DNA of 64,000 nucleotides from Brockia lithotrophica (GTDB taxonomy: Bacteria > Bacillota > Bacilli > Thermicanales > DSM-22653). The position numbers and the translations under genes are program-made. Below are positions 9,134 to 18,091 of this stretch, piece by piece. Position 1 is the first letter of the stretch. Each line of letters starts with the position of its first letter. Location: the NCBI RefSeq assembly GCF_003633725.1, contig NZ_RBIJ01000003.1, positions 62,001-126,000 on the forward strand, written 5' to 3'. The notes beneath the pieces are model-generated. The model searched no databases, was not told the DNA's origin, and saw only the letters and a program-made list of their open reading frames with translations.

Positions 9134-9199
9134 ACTATACAGGATTCCCTTTCCCCGCGAAGTAAATTTTGCGTAAAAGAAATGTAAAGGAAGTGTAAA
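9134..9199 (-). promoter_or_regulatory. Pho box and -10 of the pst operon
   Basis: Read on the minus strand, four hexamers TTTACA, TTTACA, TTTACG and TTTACT begin at 9199, 9188, 9177 and 9166, exactly 11 bases apart (five-base spacers). This is the PhoP-binding arrangement known from B. subtilis (TTAACA-like repeats, four copies at 11-base spacing). A -10 element TATAGT lies at 9134-9139, 21 bases after the last repeat, and there is no -35, as expected for an activator-dependent promoter. The cognate regulator would be the PhoP encoded at 18092-18820. Confidence 0.85.
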
Positions 9200-9232
9200 G
9201 GCGGCGTTCCTCCTTCCGCGCACACGCAAAAG

Positions 9233-9253
9233 GGCCGGCGGTGTCCGCCGGCC
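9233..9253 (-). terminator. Terminator hairpin after gapB
   Basis: Nine-base-pair perfect G/C stem (GGCCGGCGG with its complement) and a three-base loop, 80 bases after the gapB stop and followed on the minus strand by CTTTTGCG. Strong stem, short T run. It insulates gapB from the pst promoter. Confidence 0.65.
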
Positions 9254-9334
9254 GCTTTACGGGAAACTCGGATTCGGGTGCGCACGTACGGTGGGCAGGT
9301 TCCAAAGGAGAAGTATCGATCGGTTCCGCGAAGC

Positions 9335-10393
9335 TCACACTCCAGCCTGTTCCGGAAGGCTGACGCTTCCACCCGAACGCGCGTACTCGGCGTCCCGAGC
9401 CGCGATGTACGAGACGAGGTCGACGACGCGCGCCGAGTACCCCCACTCGTTGTCGTACCAGGACATCACCTTGGCGGTACGCCCGAAGGCGAGCGTGGAC
9501 AAGCCGTCTACGATGCTCGAACGCTCCTCTCCGTTGAAGTCCGAAGAGACGAGCGGCTCTTCCGTGTAGCCCAAAATCCCGCGAAGCGGCCCTTCCTCGG
9601 CCGCCGCACGCAACGCCGCGTTTACCTCTTCTTTTGTCACCTCGCGCTTTAGGACGACGAAGAGGTCGATGAGGGACACGTTGGGCACGGGAACGCGCAC
9701 CGCAATCCCCGTGAGCTTGCCGTCGAGTTCGGGAATGACCTTACCGATCGCCTTTGCCGCACCCGTCGTCGTGGGAACCATGGCCAAGGCCGCACCCCGC
9801 GCCCGCCTAAGGTCCTTGGGGTGGGGGTTGTCGAGCAGCCTCTGGTCGGACGTGTACGCGTGCACGGTGGTCATGATCCCCTGTTCGATGCCGAAGACCT
9901 CGTGGAGGACCTTGGCTACCGGCGCCAAACCGTTCGTCGTGCACGACGCGTTGGAGATGATGCGATGCTTTTCCGGATCGTAGGTCTCGTGGTTCACCCC
10001 GATCACGAGGGTCGCATCTTCACCCTTTGCCGGAGCCGTGATCACCACGCGCTTTGCACCGGCCCGAAGGTGCTTTTCTGCGCCTTCCCGATCCGTAAAC
10101 GCTCCCGTGGCCTCCACGACGATGTCGACGCCCAACTCCCCCCACGGGAGGCGCTCGGGATCGCGGTCGCCGAGCTTCCGGATCGAGCGCCCGGCCACGT
10201 GGAGGACGTCCCCTTCTACACGGATCTCCTCGGAAAAGCGCCCGTGTACGGTGTCGTACTTCACGAGGTGCGCTATCGTCTCCGGCGGATACGAGGCGTT
10301 TACCGCGACGACGTCGAGGTCCGTGTGCGTGAGCATCCGCCTGAGTACTAGCCGACCGATCCGTCCCATGCCGTTGATGGCAACCCGTACCAT
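9335..10393 (-). CDS. gapB: Glyceraldehyde-3-phosphate dehydrogenase, GapB type
   Basis: A 352-residue enzyme that interconverts glyceraldehyde-3-phosphate and 1,3-bisphosphoglycerate. The NAD(P)-binding loop is NGMGRIGR; Asn33-Ala-Ser-Tyr replaces the Asp found in glycolytic NAD-dependent enzymes, and together with TIAHLVKYDTVHGRF this is the GapB (NADP-preferring, gluconeogenic) pattern. The catalytic cysteine is Cys151 in SNASCTTNG, with the general-base histidine in TTVHAYTSDQ. The place next to coaE, mutM and polA matches B. subtilis gapB. ATG follows GGGAGGTCGG. A glycolytic gapA would be expected elsewhere. Confidence 0.93.
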   Translation of the reverse strand: MVRVAINGMGRIGRLVLRRMLTHTDLDVVAVNASYPPETIAHLVKYDTVHGRFSEEIRVEGDVLHVAGRSIRKLGDRDPERLPWGELGVDIVVEATGAFTDREGAEKHLRAGAKRVVITAPAKGEDATLVIGVNHETYDPEKHRIISNASCTTNGLAPVAKVLHEVFGIEQGIMTTVHAYTSDQRLLDNPHPKDLRRARGAALAMVPTTTGAAKAIGKVIPELDGKLTGIAVRVPVPNVSLIDLFVVLKREVTKEEVNAALRAAAEEGPLRGILGYTEEPLVSSDFNGEERSSIVDGLSTLAFGRTAKVMSWYDNEWGYSARVVDLVSYIAARDAEYARSGGSVSLPEQAGV

Positions 10394-10530
10394 GACCCGA
10401 CCTCCCGCACGATATTTGTCGGCAGAATGCCCGCTTCTATTCTACAACCGTATGTCACATTTCTCAAGCAGGATGCCCGTATCGGACTTGTGGGGGGAGA
10501 AGGAACCTTCTATGGTTTTCAAACATGAAG

Positions 10531-10536
10531 ATTATA
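10531..10536 (-). promoter_or_regulatory. Candidate -10 of gapB
   Basis: A perfect TATAAT on the minus strand inside an AT-rich patch of the 183-base gap upstream of gapB. No good -35 is visible 17 bases further up. The resulting leader would be about 130 bases. Confidence 0.35.
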
Positions 10537-10576
10537 TTTCCATTATTCCGACTATTGGGTGCGCGGAAAGGGGAGG

Positions 10577-11191
10577 TTACCTCTCCCCCTCCAAAGCCCC
10601 GCTCGCACTCTCCAAGACCGTAGGTCTACGGAAATCCGCGTTCGAAAATTGTCCCCACGTGGCGTACCCGCGGTAGAGGAACTTCACGCGGGCCACGAAA
10701 TGCCGCGTCTCCCCTATGCGGGCCTTTTTCGCCTTCGTTGGGCGGTGAAGCTCATCCCAGCGGTCGACGCGCCCGGGGCCCGCATTGTAGGCCATGAGGG
10801 CGAGGTCGAGGTCCCCCTCATAGCGGTCGAGGAGGTAGCGCAAGTACAGCGCGCCGAACAAGAGGTTTGTCGCGGGGTTTTCGAGTTCGGTAGAAGTGGG
10901 GGCGGGAATCCCCTGCCGCGACGCGACGTCGCGCGCGGTTTCCTCCATGATCTGCATGAGGCCAATGGCCCCGCGTTCGGAGCGGCGCTCCGGGCGAAAG
11001 CGGCTTTCGGCGGCGGCGACGGCCGCGACAAGAGCTGGGTCCACCTGCGCCATTCGGGCAGCGCGGACGAGCTCTTCGCGGTAGGGCAAGGGGTAGACGA
11101 GATCGCGGCAGGTCGTCGTCCGGAGAGCGCCCGCGAGGAGGACCAAACCAATTCCCGAAAGGAAAAACGCCCACACCCCGCGAACGCGCAC
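10577..11191 (-). CDS. Membrane-anchored lytic transglycosylase (SLT fold)
   Basis: A 204-residue enzyme that cleaves peptidoglycan glycan strands. Residues 8-24 form a signal or anchor helix. The soluble-lytic-transglycosylase domain starts near residue 36: catalytic Glu62 in AAESRF, then GAIGLMQI and the late motif ALMAYNAGPGRV. GTG at 11191 was chosen because GAGGGGGG lies eight bases before it. A SleB/MltE-like role in wall remodelling or germination is possible, but the sequence only shows the catalytic domain. Confidence 0.85.
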   Translation of the reverse strand: MRVRGVWAFFLSGIGLVLLAGALRTTTCRDLVYPLPYREELVRAARMAQVDPALVAAVAAAESRFRPERRSERGAIGLMQIMEETARDVASRQGIPAPTSTELENPATNLLFGALYLRYLLDRYEGDLDLALMAYNAGPGRVDRWDELHRPTKAKKARIGETRHFVARVKFLYRGYATWGQFSNADFRRPTVLESASGALEGER

Positions 11192-11259
11192 CCAATTTCC
11201 CCCCTCGAAATCGTACGAACTATCTATTCCCGAAGACGAAACGGTCCGCGCGCTTCGCC

Positions 11260-11868
11260 TCACGCGAAACGGCGGTGCAGGGCGGAAACGAAAGCGTCGA
11301 CCTGGCGAACGAGATCTTCGTGCGTCCCTCCGTTTTCGAAAAAGACGTGGGCCCGCAAGATGCGTTCTTCGGGCGGAAGTTGCGCGCGAATCCTCGCGAG
11401 GGCTTCCTCCTCGCCCAAACCGTCGCGCTCCACGAGCCGCCGAAGCTGGACTTCTCGGGGAACCTCCACGGTGGCGATCCAATCGAACTCCGATTCCCAA
11501 GCGGCTTCGAAGAGGAGGGGGACGAGGACGACGGCGGCGCGAGGAGGGGATGGCGCGCTTGCGAGCGCTCCGAGCCATACGCGAATCCGGCGGCGGATCT
11601 CCGGATGGAGGAGTTCTTCAAGGGCGCGGCGTGCGGCGTCGTCGGAAAAGACGAGCGCCCCGAGGCGGCGGCGATCCAAGGTCCCGTCGGGGAGGAGGAT
11701 GTCGGGGCCGAAGCGACTCACGACGGCTTCGAGGAGGGGTTCGCCGGGACGGACGACCTCCCGGGCGACGACGTCCGCGTCCAAGACGGGAAACCCGCGC
11801 TCCTCAAGGATCCGCCCCACGGTGCTCTTGCCCGCGGCAATTCCTCCCGTGAGGGCGACGCGCAGCAC
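11260..11868 (-). CDS. coaE: Dephospho-CoA kinase
   Basis: A 202-residue kinase for the last step of coenzyme A synthesis. The P-loop GGIAAGKST is at residues 8-16, followed by DADVVAREVV, which binds the CoA moiety, and the lid segment with VPLLFE near residue 115. GTG at 11868 is preferred because AAAGGGGG lies at the right distance and the usual CoaE N-terminus (LRVALTGGI) starts there. It begins four bases after the mutM stop, as in B. subtilis where coaE and mutM are close neighbours. Confidence 0.93.
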   Translation of the reverse strand: MLRVALTGGIAAGKSTVGRILEERGFPVLDADVVAREVVRPGEPLLEAVVSRFGPDILLPDGTLDRRRLGALVFSDDAARRALEELLHPEIRRRIRVWLGALASAPSPPRAAVVLVPLLFEAAWESEFDWIATVEVPREVQLRRLVERDGLGEEEALARIRAQLPPEERILRAHVFFENGGTHEDLVRQVDAFVSALHRRFA

Positions 11869-11872
11869 GAAC

Positions 11873-12760
11873 TCACCCCCTTTCCGACGCACCGGGTGCG
11901 ACCTCGGACGAAAGAGAAAGGGGCTGACAGACAGGACAGACGTGCGTGCCGCGACCGCCTACGCGCAGCTTGCGGACAGGTGTGCCGCACACGGGACAGG
12001 GAAGCCCCTCCCGACCGTAGACGCTCAGCCGGAGCTGAAATTTCCCCGCTTCCTCCAAGGCGTGGTAGGAACGGACCGAAGCTCCGCCGGCGGCGAGGCC
12101 GTCGGCGAGGACCTCCCGTACGGCGGCCCAGAGGCGGGCGACTTCGTCCGAAGAGAGGCTTCCGGCCGGCCGGAGCGGGTGAAGCCGGGCGCGAAAGAGG
12201 GCTTCGTCGGCGTAGATGTTTCCGAGGCCGGCGACGACATCCTGGGCGAGGAGGGCGGATTTGAGAGGCCTTCGCCCCGCGCGGGCGAGGCGCTCCGCCA
12301 GAATTTGGGGCGTGAATTCGGGAGCAAAGGGTTCCGGACCGAGCTTTTGGAGCGGCGGAAAGGAGGAAAGCTCGTCCTCCTCGAGGAGGTCGAATGTCCC
12401 GAACTTGCGGACGTCGTCGTACGCGAGGACGCGCCCGTCGGCGAAGAAGAAGGCGAGGTGGGTGTGCTTCTTCCACGGGTCTCGGGGGGAAGCTTCCCGA
12501 TAGCGCCCCTCCATGCGCAGGTGCGAGACGAGGACGAGTTCGTGCCCACGCGCTTCGTCCGCCCAGCGAAAGAGGAGGTACTTCCCCCGACGGTCTACGC
12601 CTCTGAGCGTCCGGCCGACGAGGGCGGAGGCGAGATCCTCAGGCGTTTCGGGACGGCGAAGGAGGCGGGGGCAGCGGACTTTGAGGTCGACGAGGCGCGC
12701 CCCGCGAAAGCGCTCGTCCAAAATCCGGCGGATCGTCTCGACTTCCGGAAGCTCAGGCAA
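11873..12760 (-). CDS. mutM: Formamidopyrimidine-DNA glycosylase
   Basis: A 295-residue base-excision repair enzyme that removes 8-oxoguanine and cuts the abasic site. Starting at TTG 12760 gives MPELPEVET, which places the obligatory Pro2 nucleophile and Glu3 correctly; GGAGGAGG lies eight bases upstream. Lys60 in RRGKYLLF is the conserved DNA-binding lysine. The C-terminus is the zinc finger with CPVC and CPVC pairs. A start three codons upstream would bury Pro2, so the TTG start is strongly favoured. Confidence 0.95.
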   Translation of the reverse strand: MPELPEVETIRRILDERFRGARLVDLKVRCPRLLRRPETPEDLASALVGRTLRGVDRRGKYLLFRWADEARGHELVLVSHLRMEGRYREASPRDPWKKHTHLAFFFADGRVLAYDDVRKFGTFDLLEEDELSSFPPLQKLGPEPFAPEFTPQILAERLARAGRRPLKSALLAQDVVAGLGNIYADEALFRARLHPLRPAGSLSSDEVARLWAAVREVLADGLAAGGASVRSYHALEEAGKFQLRLSVYGREGLPCPVCGTPVRKLRVGGRGTHVCPVCQPLSLSSEVAPGASERG

Positions 12761-12797
12761 CGGGGTCACCTCCTCCGTGTCCCGCGCGGGGCACGTC

Positions 12798-15689
12798 CTA
12801 CGCCTTGGCTTCGTACCAATTCGCCCCCGTGTGGATGTCTACCTTGAGGGGGACGGCGAGATCTGCGGCCCCCTCCATAGCATCGCGTACGAGCTCGACG
12901 AGGCGGGGCTCTTCCTCCGCAGGGAATTCGAAGACGAGCTCGTCGTGTACCTGGAGGAGCAGGCGGGCGCGCAGCCCCTCGGCCGCAAGCCGTTCGTCCA
13001 CGCGGAGCATCGCGCGCTTGATGATGTCCGCCGCAGTACCTTGGATCGGGGTGTTCATCGCCGTCCGTTCCGCAAAGCTTCGCCGCGCGAAGTTCCGATC
13101 GCGGATTTCCGGCAGGTAGCGCCTGCGCCCGAAGAGCGTCGTCACGTACCCGTCGCGGCGCGCCCGCTCGACGGCCTCGTCCAGATACCGCTTCACCCCG
13201 GGATAGGCGGCAAAGTACCGCTCGATGAACGCCGCCGCCTCTTTGCGGGGGATGCCCAGCTGCTGCGAGAGGCCGTAATCGCTGATGCCGTAGATGATGC
13301 CGAAGTTCACCGTCTTCGCCGCCCGGCGCATCTCCGGCGTGACCTGATCTTCCGAGACGCCGAAGAGGTCCATGGCCGTACGTCGGTGGATGTCCTGGTC
13401 GTGGGTAAAGGCCTCGAGGAGTGCGGGGTCGCGGGAAAAGTGGGCGAGGACGCGGAGCTCGATCTGCGAGTAGTCCGCAGAGAGGATCCTCCATCCCGGC
13501 TCCGACGGGACGAAGGCGAGGCGCAACCGCCGGCCTTCTTCGAGGCGAATGGGGATGTTCTGCAGGTTGGGCTCGTTGGAGGACAGGCGTCCCGTCGCGG
13601 TCTGGGCCTGGTTGAAGGTCGTGTGTACCTTCCCGTCGGGGCCGATTTCCGCAAGGAGGCCGTCCACGTACGTACTCTGGAGCTTCATGAGCATGCGGTA
13701 GTCGAGGAGCTTGGGGACCACCTCGTGGGCGCCCGCGAGCTTCTCCAAAGTCTCCGCGTCGGTGGAGTACCCCGTCTTCGTCTTCTTCACGGGGGGAAGT
13801 CCGAGCTTGTGGAAGAGGACGTCGGCGAGCTGCTTGGGAGAATTCAGGTTAAAGCGCACCCCGGCGAGGGCGTAGATCTCCTCCTCGAGCTCGGCAAGGC
13901 GCCTACCGAACTCCTCCTTCAGGCGGAGGAGGACGTCGCGGTCCACGCGCACCCCCACGTGCTCCATGCGGGCGAGGACCGCGGAAAGCGGAACTTCGAG
14001 GTCGCGGTAGAGGGCGTAGAGCCCCTTTTCCTCGAGTTCGGAGCGCAGGTGCGCCGTGGCGCGGTAAAGGCCGTAGGCAAGCGCTCCGAGGAAGTGGCCC
14101 TCGTCCGTCCAGGGAGGGCGGCGAAACTTCGCCCCCTTGCCGTAAAACTCCTCGTCCGCGGGGACGTCCACCCCGCCGAAGGCCGAGGCGGCGAGCTGAG
14201 GGGGGTACGCGTCGCGCGTCGGGTCGAGGAGGTACATGGCGAGGAGGTGGTCGTCGAGCGAGCCGCGAAGGACGTCTTCCCAGGCGCCCAAGGCGAAGCG
14301 GTGCGCCCCCTTGAGGTCGTAGGTCACCTTGGAGACGGCGGGATCGACGAGGAAGGCGCGAAATTCTGGAGCTTCGGCCAGCCGCGGGAGGAATTCGGGG
14401 GAAACCGCCCACGCTCCGCGCTCGTCGGCATAGGCGAAGGCGTACGGACGCCTCTTCCCCCCCGCCGGGGGATCCCAGGCGAGGAAGAACGCCCCGCCCG
14501 GCCGAAGGGCCGCGAGAAAGTCGCGTATCCCGGAATCGCCCACCCGCGTGACGGGTACCTCGCGCCAGGATACGAGGCGTTCCCAAGGCACAGCCCCGAG
14601 GATAGGGTCGGCGTAGGGAACCGCCGCTTCGGCGACCGAACCCCCGTCGGCAGGCTCCTCTTCGCCCGCTTCCCCTACGGCACTGGATCCTTCGTCCGCC
14701 TCGGGCGACGCCAAGGTCTCCCACAGTTCACCCTGAACGACTTCGCCGGCGCCGGAAGGGGCGCCTTCCGCCGAAGGCGCAATGTCGCCGCGAACGACTC
14801 TCCCCTCTTCGCTTCTCCCGGCAACGCGCGCGAGGTCCGGAAGGCGCTGCAGGAGGGATTGAAAGGCGTACTCCCGGAGGAAGGACCTCACGGCGGAGGG
14901 GGAAAACCCCGGATAGCGGAGGTCTTCGAGGTTCAGATTCAGCTCGAGGTCGCGGCGGATCGTCGCAAGGCTGCGGCTCATAAAGGCCTGCTCCCGATGG
15001 GCCGCGAGCTTCTCGCGCAACTTAGGGGAAATCTCGTCGAGGTGCGCGTAGAGCCCCTCGAGCGTTGTATACGCGGCGAGGAGCTTGCGCGCCGTCTTAT
15101 CGCCAATGCCCGGGACGCCGGGGATGTTGTCCGAGGCGTCACCCGCAAGCCCTTTGTAATCCGGTAAGGACGACGGAGGAAACCCGTACTCCTCGCGAAA
15201 GCGCCCCTCGTCGTACCACTCGATTTCCGTTACGCCTTTCCGCGTAAGCCCCACGCGCACCGAAGGTTCGAGAAGCTGCAGGAGGTCGCGGTCAGACGAG
15301 AGGATGTCCACGTCCAGAGAACGGGTGCGCGCCTCCTTCGCCAAGGTCCCGATCAGGTCGTCCGCCTCGAAGCCGGGAAGCTCGAGCCAACGGATCCCGA
15401 AGGCGTCCAAAAGCTCGCGCACGGTGAAAAGCTGCTCCTTGAACTCTTCCGGCGCCCGCTCGCGCGTGGCCTTGTACGCCTCGTACGCTTCCTGGCGGAA
15501 GACGGGTACGCCCGCGTCGAAGGCGACGGCGAAAAAGTCGGGCTTTCCCCGTTCGAGGAGGTGGAAGAGCATGAGGGAGAACCCGTAGGGAACGTGGGTG
15601 TAGCGTCCCTTTCGGTCCGTGAGAGGCGGTAAAGCGTAAAAGGCGCGAAAGGCAATGCTGTTTCCGTCGATGAGGACGAGCTTGGCCAT
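12798..15689 (-). CDS. polA: DNA polymerase I
   Basis: A 963-residue family A polymerase for repair and Okazaki fragment processing. Residues 1-300 are the 5' nuclease (FLAP) domain with LIDGNSIAFRAF and GLAGDASDNIPG. The middle domain (roughly 320-580) has the fold position of the 3'-5' exonuclease but no DxE motif (FLAWDPPAG in its place), so proofreading is probably lost as in Geobacillus Pol I. The polymerase domain has motif A DYSQIELR, motif B RRAAKTVNFGIIYG and motif C LQVHDELVFE. A Glu/Gly/Ala-rich linker precedes the middle domain. ATG 15689 fits the family N-terminus; its ribosome site GGGGGCG is modest. Confidence 0.96.
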   Translation of the reverse strand: MAKLVLIDGNSIAFRAFYALPPLTDRKGRYTHVPYGFSLMLFHLLERGKPDFFAVAFDAGVPVFRQEAYEAYKATRERAPEEFKEQLFTVRELLDAFGIRWLELPGFEADDLIGTLAKEARTRSLDVDILSSDRDLLQLLEPSVRVGLTRKGVTEIEWYDEGRFREEYGFPPSSLPDYKGLAGDASDNIPGVPGIGDKTARKLLAAYTTLEGLYAHLDEISPKLREKLAAHREQAFMSRSLATIRRDLELNLNLEDLRYPGFSPSAVRSFLREYAFQSLLQRLPDLARVAGRSEEGRVVRGDIAPSAEGAPSGAGEVVQGELWETLASPEADEGSSAVGEAGEEEPADGGSVAEAAVPYADPILGAVPWERLVSWREVPVTRVGDSGIRDFLAALRPGGAFFLAWDPPAGGKRRPYAFAYADERGAWAVSPEFLPRLAEAPEFRAFLVDPAVSKVTYDLKGAHRFALGAWEDVLRGSLDDHLLAMYLLDPTRDAYPPQLAASAFGGVDVPADEEFYGKGAKFRRPPWTDEGHFLGALAYGLYRATAHLRSELEEKGLYALYRDLEVPLSAVLARMEHVGVRVDRDVLLRLKEEFGRRLAELEEEIYALAGVRFNLNSPKQLADVLFHKLGLPPVKKTKTGYSTDAETLEKLAGAHEVVPKLLDYRMLMKLQSTYVDGLLAEIGPDGKVHTTFNQAQTATGRLSSNEPNLQNIPIRLEEGRRLRLAFVPSEPGWRILSADYSQIELRVLAHFSRDPALLEAFTHDQDIHRRTAMDLFGVSEDQVTPEMRRAAKTVNFGIIYGISDYGLSQQLGIPRKEAAAFIERYFAAYPGVKRYLDEAVERARRDGYVTTLFGRRRYLPEIRDRNFARRSFAERTAMNTPIQGTAADIIKRAMLRVDERLAAEGLRARLLLQVHDELVFEFPAEEEPRLVELVRDAMEGAADLAVPLKVDIHTGANWYEAKA

Positions 15690-15756
15690 CTTCGCCCCCG
15701 CTTTCCCCGAAATCCCGATCGCACGACGTTGCCGGCCGAAATGGGGCCGGTCGCCT

Positions 15757-16413
15757 TTACGGGTTGAGCTCGCGAAATTCTCCCGTCTCGAGGTAAGCAA
15801 TCCACTCGCAGATGTTCGTCACGTAGTCACCTACGCGCTCGAGAGACCGGGAGATGAAGAGGAGTTGGGCGCACGTGTCCAACGAGGCGTTTTCCTCGGA
15901 CATCCGCTGCACGAGTTCGGAAAGCACCTGTTTGTGTAAGGCGTCGAGACGGTCGTCTCGGGCGGCAATTTCCAAGGCGCGGTTTGCGTCGCGCTCCACG
16001 TACGCCTCGATGCTTCCCTGGACCATCTCTTCCGCGATGGTGCCCATCTCCCGAAGCTCTCGCGGGACGGGGCGGACAAAGGGTGCCTCGTGCATGCGCC
16101 GGTACGCCTTGGCGATGCTCGCAGCGTGATCTCCGATCCTCTCGAGGTTGTCAGCAATCTTGAGGATTGTGATCACGCGCCGGAGGTCACGCCCTACGGG
16201 CTGCTGCAGGGCGATCGTCTCGATGGACTCTCCTTCGATCTCGAGCATGAGCCGGTTGATCTTGTGGTCGGAGGAGATCACGTCTTCGGCAAGCGCGAGG
16301 TCTCGCTCCTCTACGGCTTTGAGCGCCTTGTGAATCGCCTCGACGACGAGGCTCGCCATCTGGAGAAGGCGGCGGTTGAGCAGGTCGAGCTTTTCGTCAA
16401 AGGGCGTGCGCAT
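15757..16413 (-). CDS. phoU: Phosphate transport regulator PhoU
   Basis: A 218-residue helical protein made of two PhoU three-helix units, with metal-coordinating acidic patches (EERD near residue 35) and the phrase LQQPVGRDLRRVITILKIADNLERIGDHAA near residues 70-100, closely matching canonical PhoU. It blocks PhoR activation when phosphate is plentiful and modulates Pst. Here it follows phoR, not pst, so phosphate signalling genes phoP-phoR-phoU form a unit. AAAGGAGGG precedes the ATG. Confidence 0.94.
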   Translation of the reverse strand: MRTPFDEKLDLLNRRLLQMASLVVEAIHKALKAVEERDLALAEDVISSDHKINRLMLEIEGESIETIALQQPVGRDLRRVITILKIADNLERIGDHAASIAKAYRRMHEAPFVRPVPRELREMGTIAEEMVQGSIEAYVERDANRALEIAARDDRLDALHKQVLSELVQRMSEENASLDTCAQLLFISRSLERVGDYVTNICEWIAYLETGEFRELNP

Positions 16414-16476
16414 CCGGCACCCTCCTTTCTTACCAAAAAATCGTCAAACGGAAACACCGCTCGGCCTGGCAGACAC

Positions 16477-16586
16477 GCGGGATTAGGCTCTTCCGCCCTG
16501 CAGGCGGGATCGGCCGATCTTGGGAGTGCCGACCTTTGGAGCGGGCAGGCGGGATCGGCCCGCCCGAACGGACAGGTACGCGGGAT
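16477..16586. repeat. Imperfect GCGGGAT repeats and hairpin between phoR and phoU
   Basis: GCGGGAT occurs at 16477, 16504, 16549 and 16580, each in a similar context; the second and third copies share the 15-base CAGGCGGGATCGGCC. The third copy can fold with what follows (GGCGGG at 16548-16553 against CCCGCC at 16559-16564) into a hairpin that could end or process the phoR message. No known family recognised. Confidence 0.4.
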
Positions 16587-18085
16587 CAGGAGGAGGGACG
16601 CGAATCGCCAGAGGAGGGTGCACCGTGCTCCCGGGCTTCGCCGCTCGGCACTTCCTCGTCGGAAATCCCGCCGCGGGGAAGGGCGACGGTGAAGACCGTT
16701 CCCTGGCCCTCTTCGCTCACGACGGAGATCACTCCCCGGTGTGCCTCGACGAGGTGCTTCACGATCGCAAGGCCGAGCCCCGTCCCACCCGATTCGCGGG
16801 AACGGGCTTTGTCGACGCGGTAAAAGCGTTCGAAAATCCGCCCGAGGTCCCGCGCCGGTATGCCTATCCCCGAGTCCTCTACCGCGAAGTAGGAGAAGCG
16901 GTCGTCTTCCCACGCCTCTGCGGCTACGTATCCGCGTTCTCGGTTATACTGTACCGCATTTGCCATGAGGTTGAGAACGATCTGCCTGAGCCGGTCGGGG
17001 TCAGCCTCCACGACGAAGCCCTCGGGAATTCGGTTCTCGAAGCGAAGCCCCTTCTGTACGAATCGGGATTCGAGCTGCACGTACGCGTCGTGAAACACCT
17101 CGACCAGACGCACGCGGGCGAGGGACAGCCTGGGCATCCGCTCGATCCGCGAGAGGTCGAGGATGTCGGAAATGAGGCGTTCCAGGCGTTCGCTCTCCCG
17201 GAGGATGATCTCGAGGAACGGACGCGCGACCTGCGGGTCGCCCAAAGCTCCGTCGAGGAGCGTTTCCGCAAAGCCGCGGATCGCCGTAACGGGGGTCTTG
17301 AGCTCGTGGGATACGTTTTGCACGAACTCGCTCCGCACGCGCTCTAAGCGCCGAACTTCGGTCACGTCCGTAGCGGCGAGAAGGACGCCGCTTCGCGTGC
17401 CCTCCCCCTCCGCACCGAGGGGGACGACGTGGGCGCGGACGATGCGTTCTTCCGGGTAGTACACGTGAAATTCTCGCTCGTTCTCGCGTCCCGTTCGGTA
17501 GACCCCCTCCACCAGCTCCACGAGGTCGAAGTTTCGCAGGACTTCCCCGTACGGCCTACCGAGGAGGTCCTCCAACGGGCGAGCTACGAGGGGGACGGCG
17601 GCACGGTTGGCAAAGCGGAGGTTCCCCCGGTCGTCGAAGAGGAAGACCGCCGTGCGCATCTCGTGAAGGATCTCGCGCAGGCGACGTTCCTCGCGCCGAA
17701 GCTCGCGCACGTGTTCCCGTAGGTGTCCAAGTTCGGCGGCAAGGGGTGCGAGGACAGGATCGAGCCGAAGGAGGAGATCCGAAAGCGGCTCCCCCTTCCG
17801 CCCTTCGGGTCCTTCTCCACCGTCGCAGAGATCGGCAGACGCCCGAGGGAAAAGGCGGCGAAGTGCCCGGACGTCTGCGGAAATCCCGGAAATCCTGCGG
17901 GCAAAGAGGAGGACCGAACCGAAAATCCCAAACCCGATCCCCAAAAGCAGACCCTCCAAGAAAGAAGGCCACGCAAAAGAGGCGGGAGAACCCTGCAGGT
18001 ACAGGTTCAGGAAGAGGGCCTCGGACATAAAAAAAAGGGCCACACCCGTGCCCACGGCGAGTACGTCCTTCGCCATCTTCGCCAT
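16586..18085 (-). CDS. phoR: Phosphate-regulon sensor histidine kinase PhoR
   Basis: A 499-residue kinase. Two membrane helices (about 7-28 and 43-63) are separated by only some 14 residues, so the large extracytoplasmic domain of B. subtilis PhoR is missing. A PAS domain follows (about 140-245), then HisKA with phospho-acceptor His260 in FVQNVSHELKTP, and the HATPase domain with the N box, SGIGIPARD, FYRVD and GTGLGLAIVK. GGGGAGTAGG precedes the ATG. It lies seven bases after phoP and should phosphorylate it. Sensing is likely through Pst/PhoU as in E. coli rather than directly outside the cell. Confidence 0.92.
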   Translation of the reverse strand: MAKMAKDVLAVGTGVALFFMSEALFLNLYLQGSPASFAWPSFLEGLLLGIGFGIFGSVLLFARRISGISADVRALRRLFPRASADLCDGGEGPEGRKGEPLSDLLLRLDPVLAPLAAELGHLREHVRELRREERRLREILHEMRTAVFLFDDRGNLRFANRAAVPLVARPLEDLLGRPYGEVLRNFDLVELVEGVYRTGRENEREFHVYYPEERIVRAHVVPLGAEGEGTRSGVLLAATDVTEVRRLERVRSEFVQNVSHELKTPVTAIRGFAETLLDGALGDPQVARPFLEIILRESERLERLISDILDLSRIERMPRLSLARVRLVEVFHDAYVQLESRFVQKGLRFENRIPEGFVVEADPDRLRQIVLNLMANAVQYNRERGYVAAEAWEDDRFSYFAVEDSGIGIPARDLGRIFERFYRVDKARSRESGGTGLGLAIVKHLVEAHRGVISVVSEEGQGTVFTVALPRGGISDEEVPSGEAREHGAPSSGDSRPSS

Positions 18086-18091
18086 CGCGGC

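Noticed and set aside
11873-12769. A mutM start three codons upstream
   Set aside because: It would hide the Pro2 nucleophile that the enzyme needs at its N-terminus; the TTG start has a better-placed ribosome site.
12513-15167. A plus-strand open frame of about 880 codons opposite polA and mutM
   Set aside because: Antisense shadow of two well-identified genes; its translation has no recognisable motif and is poor in ordinary protein texture.
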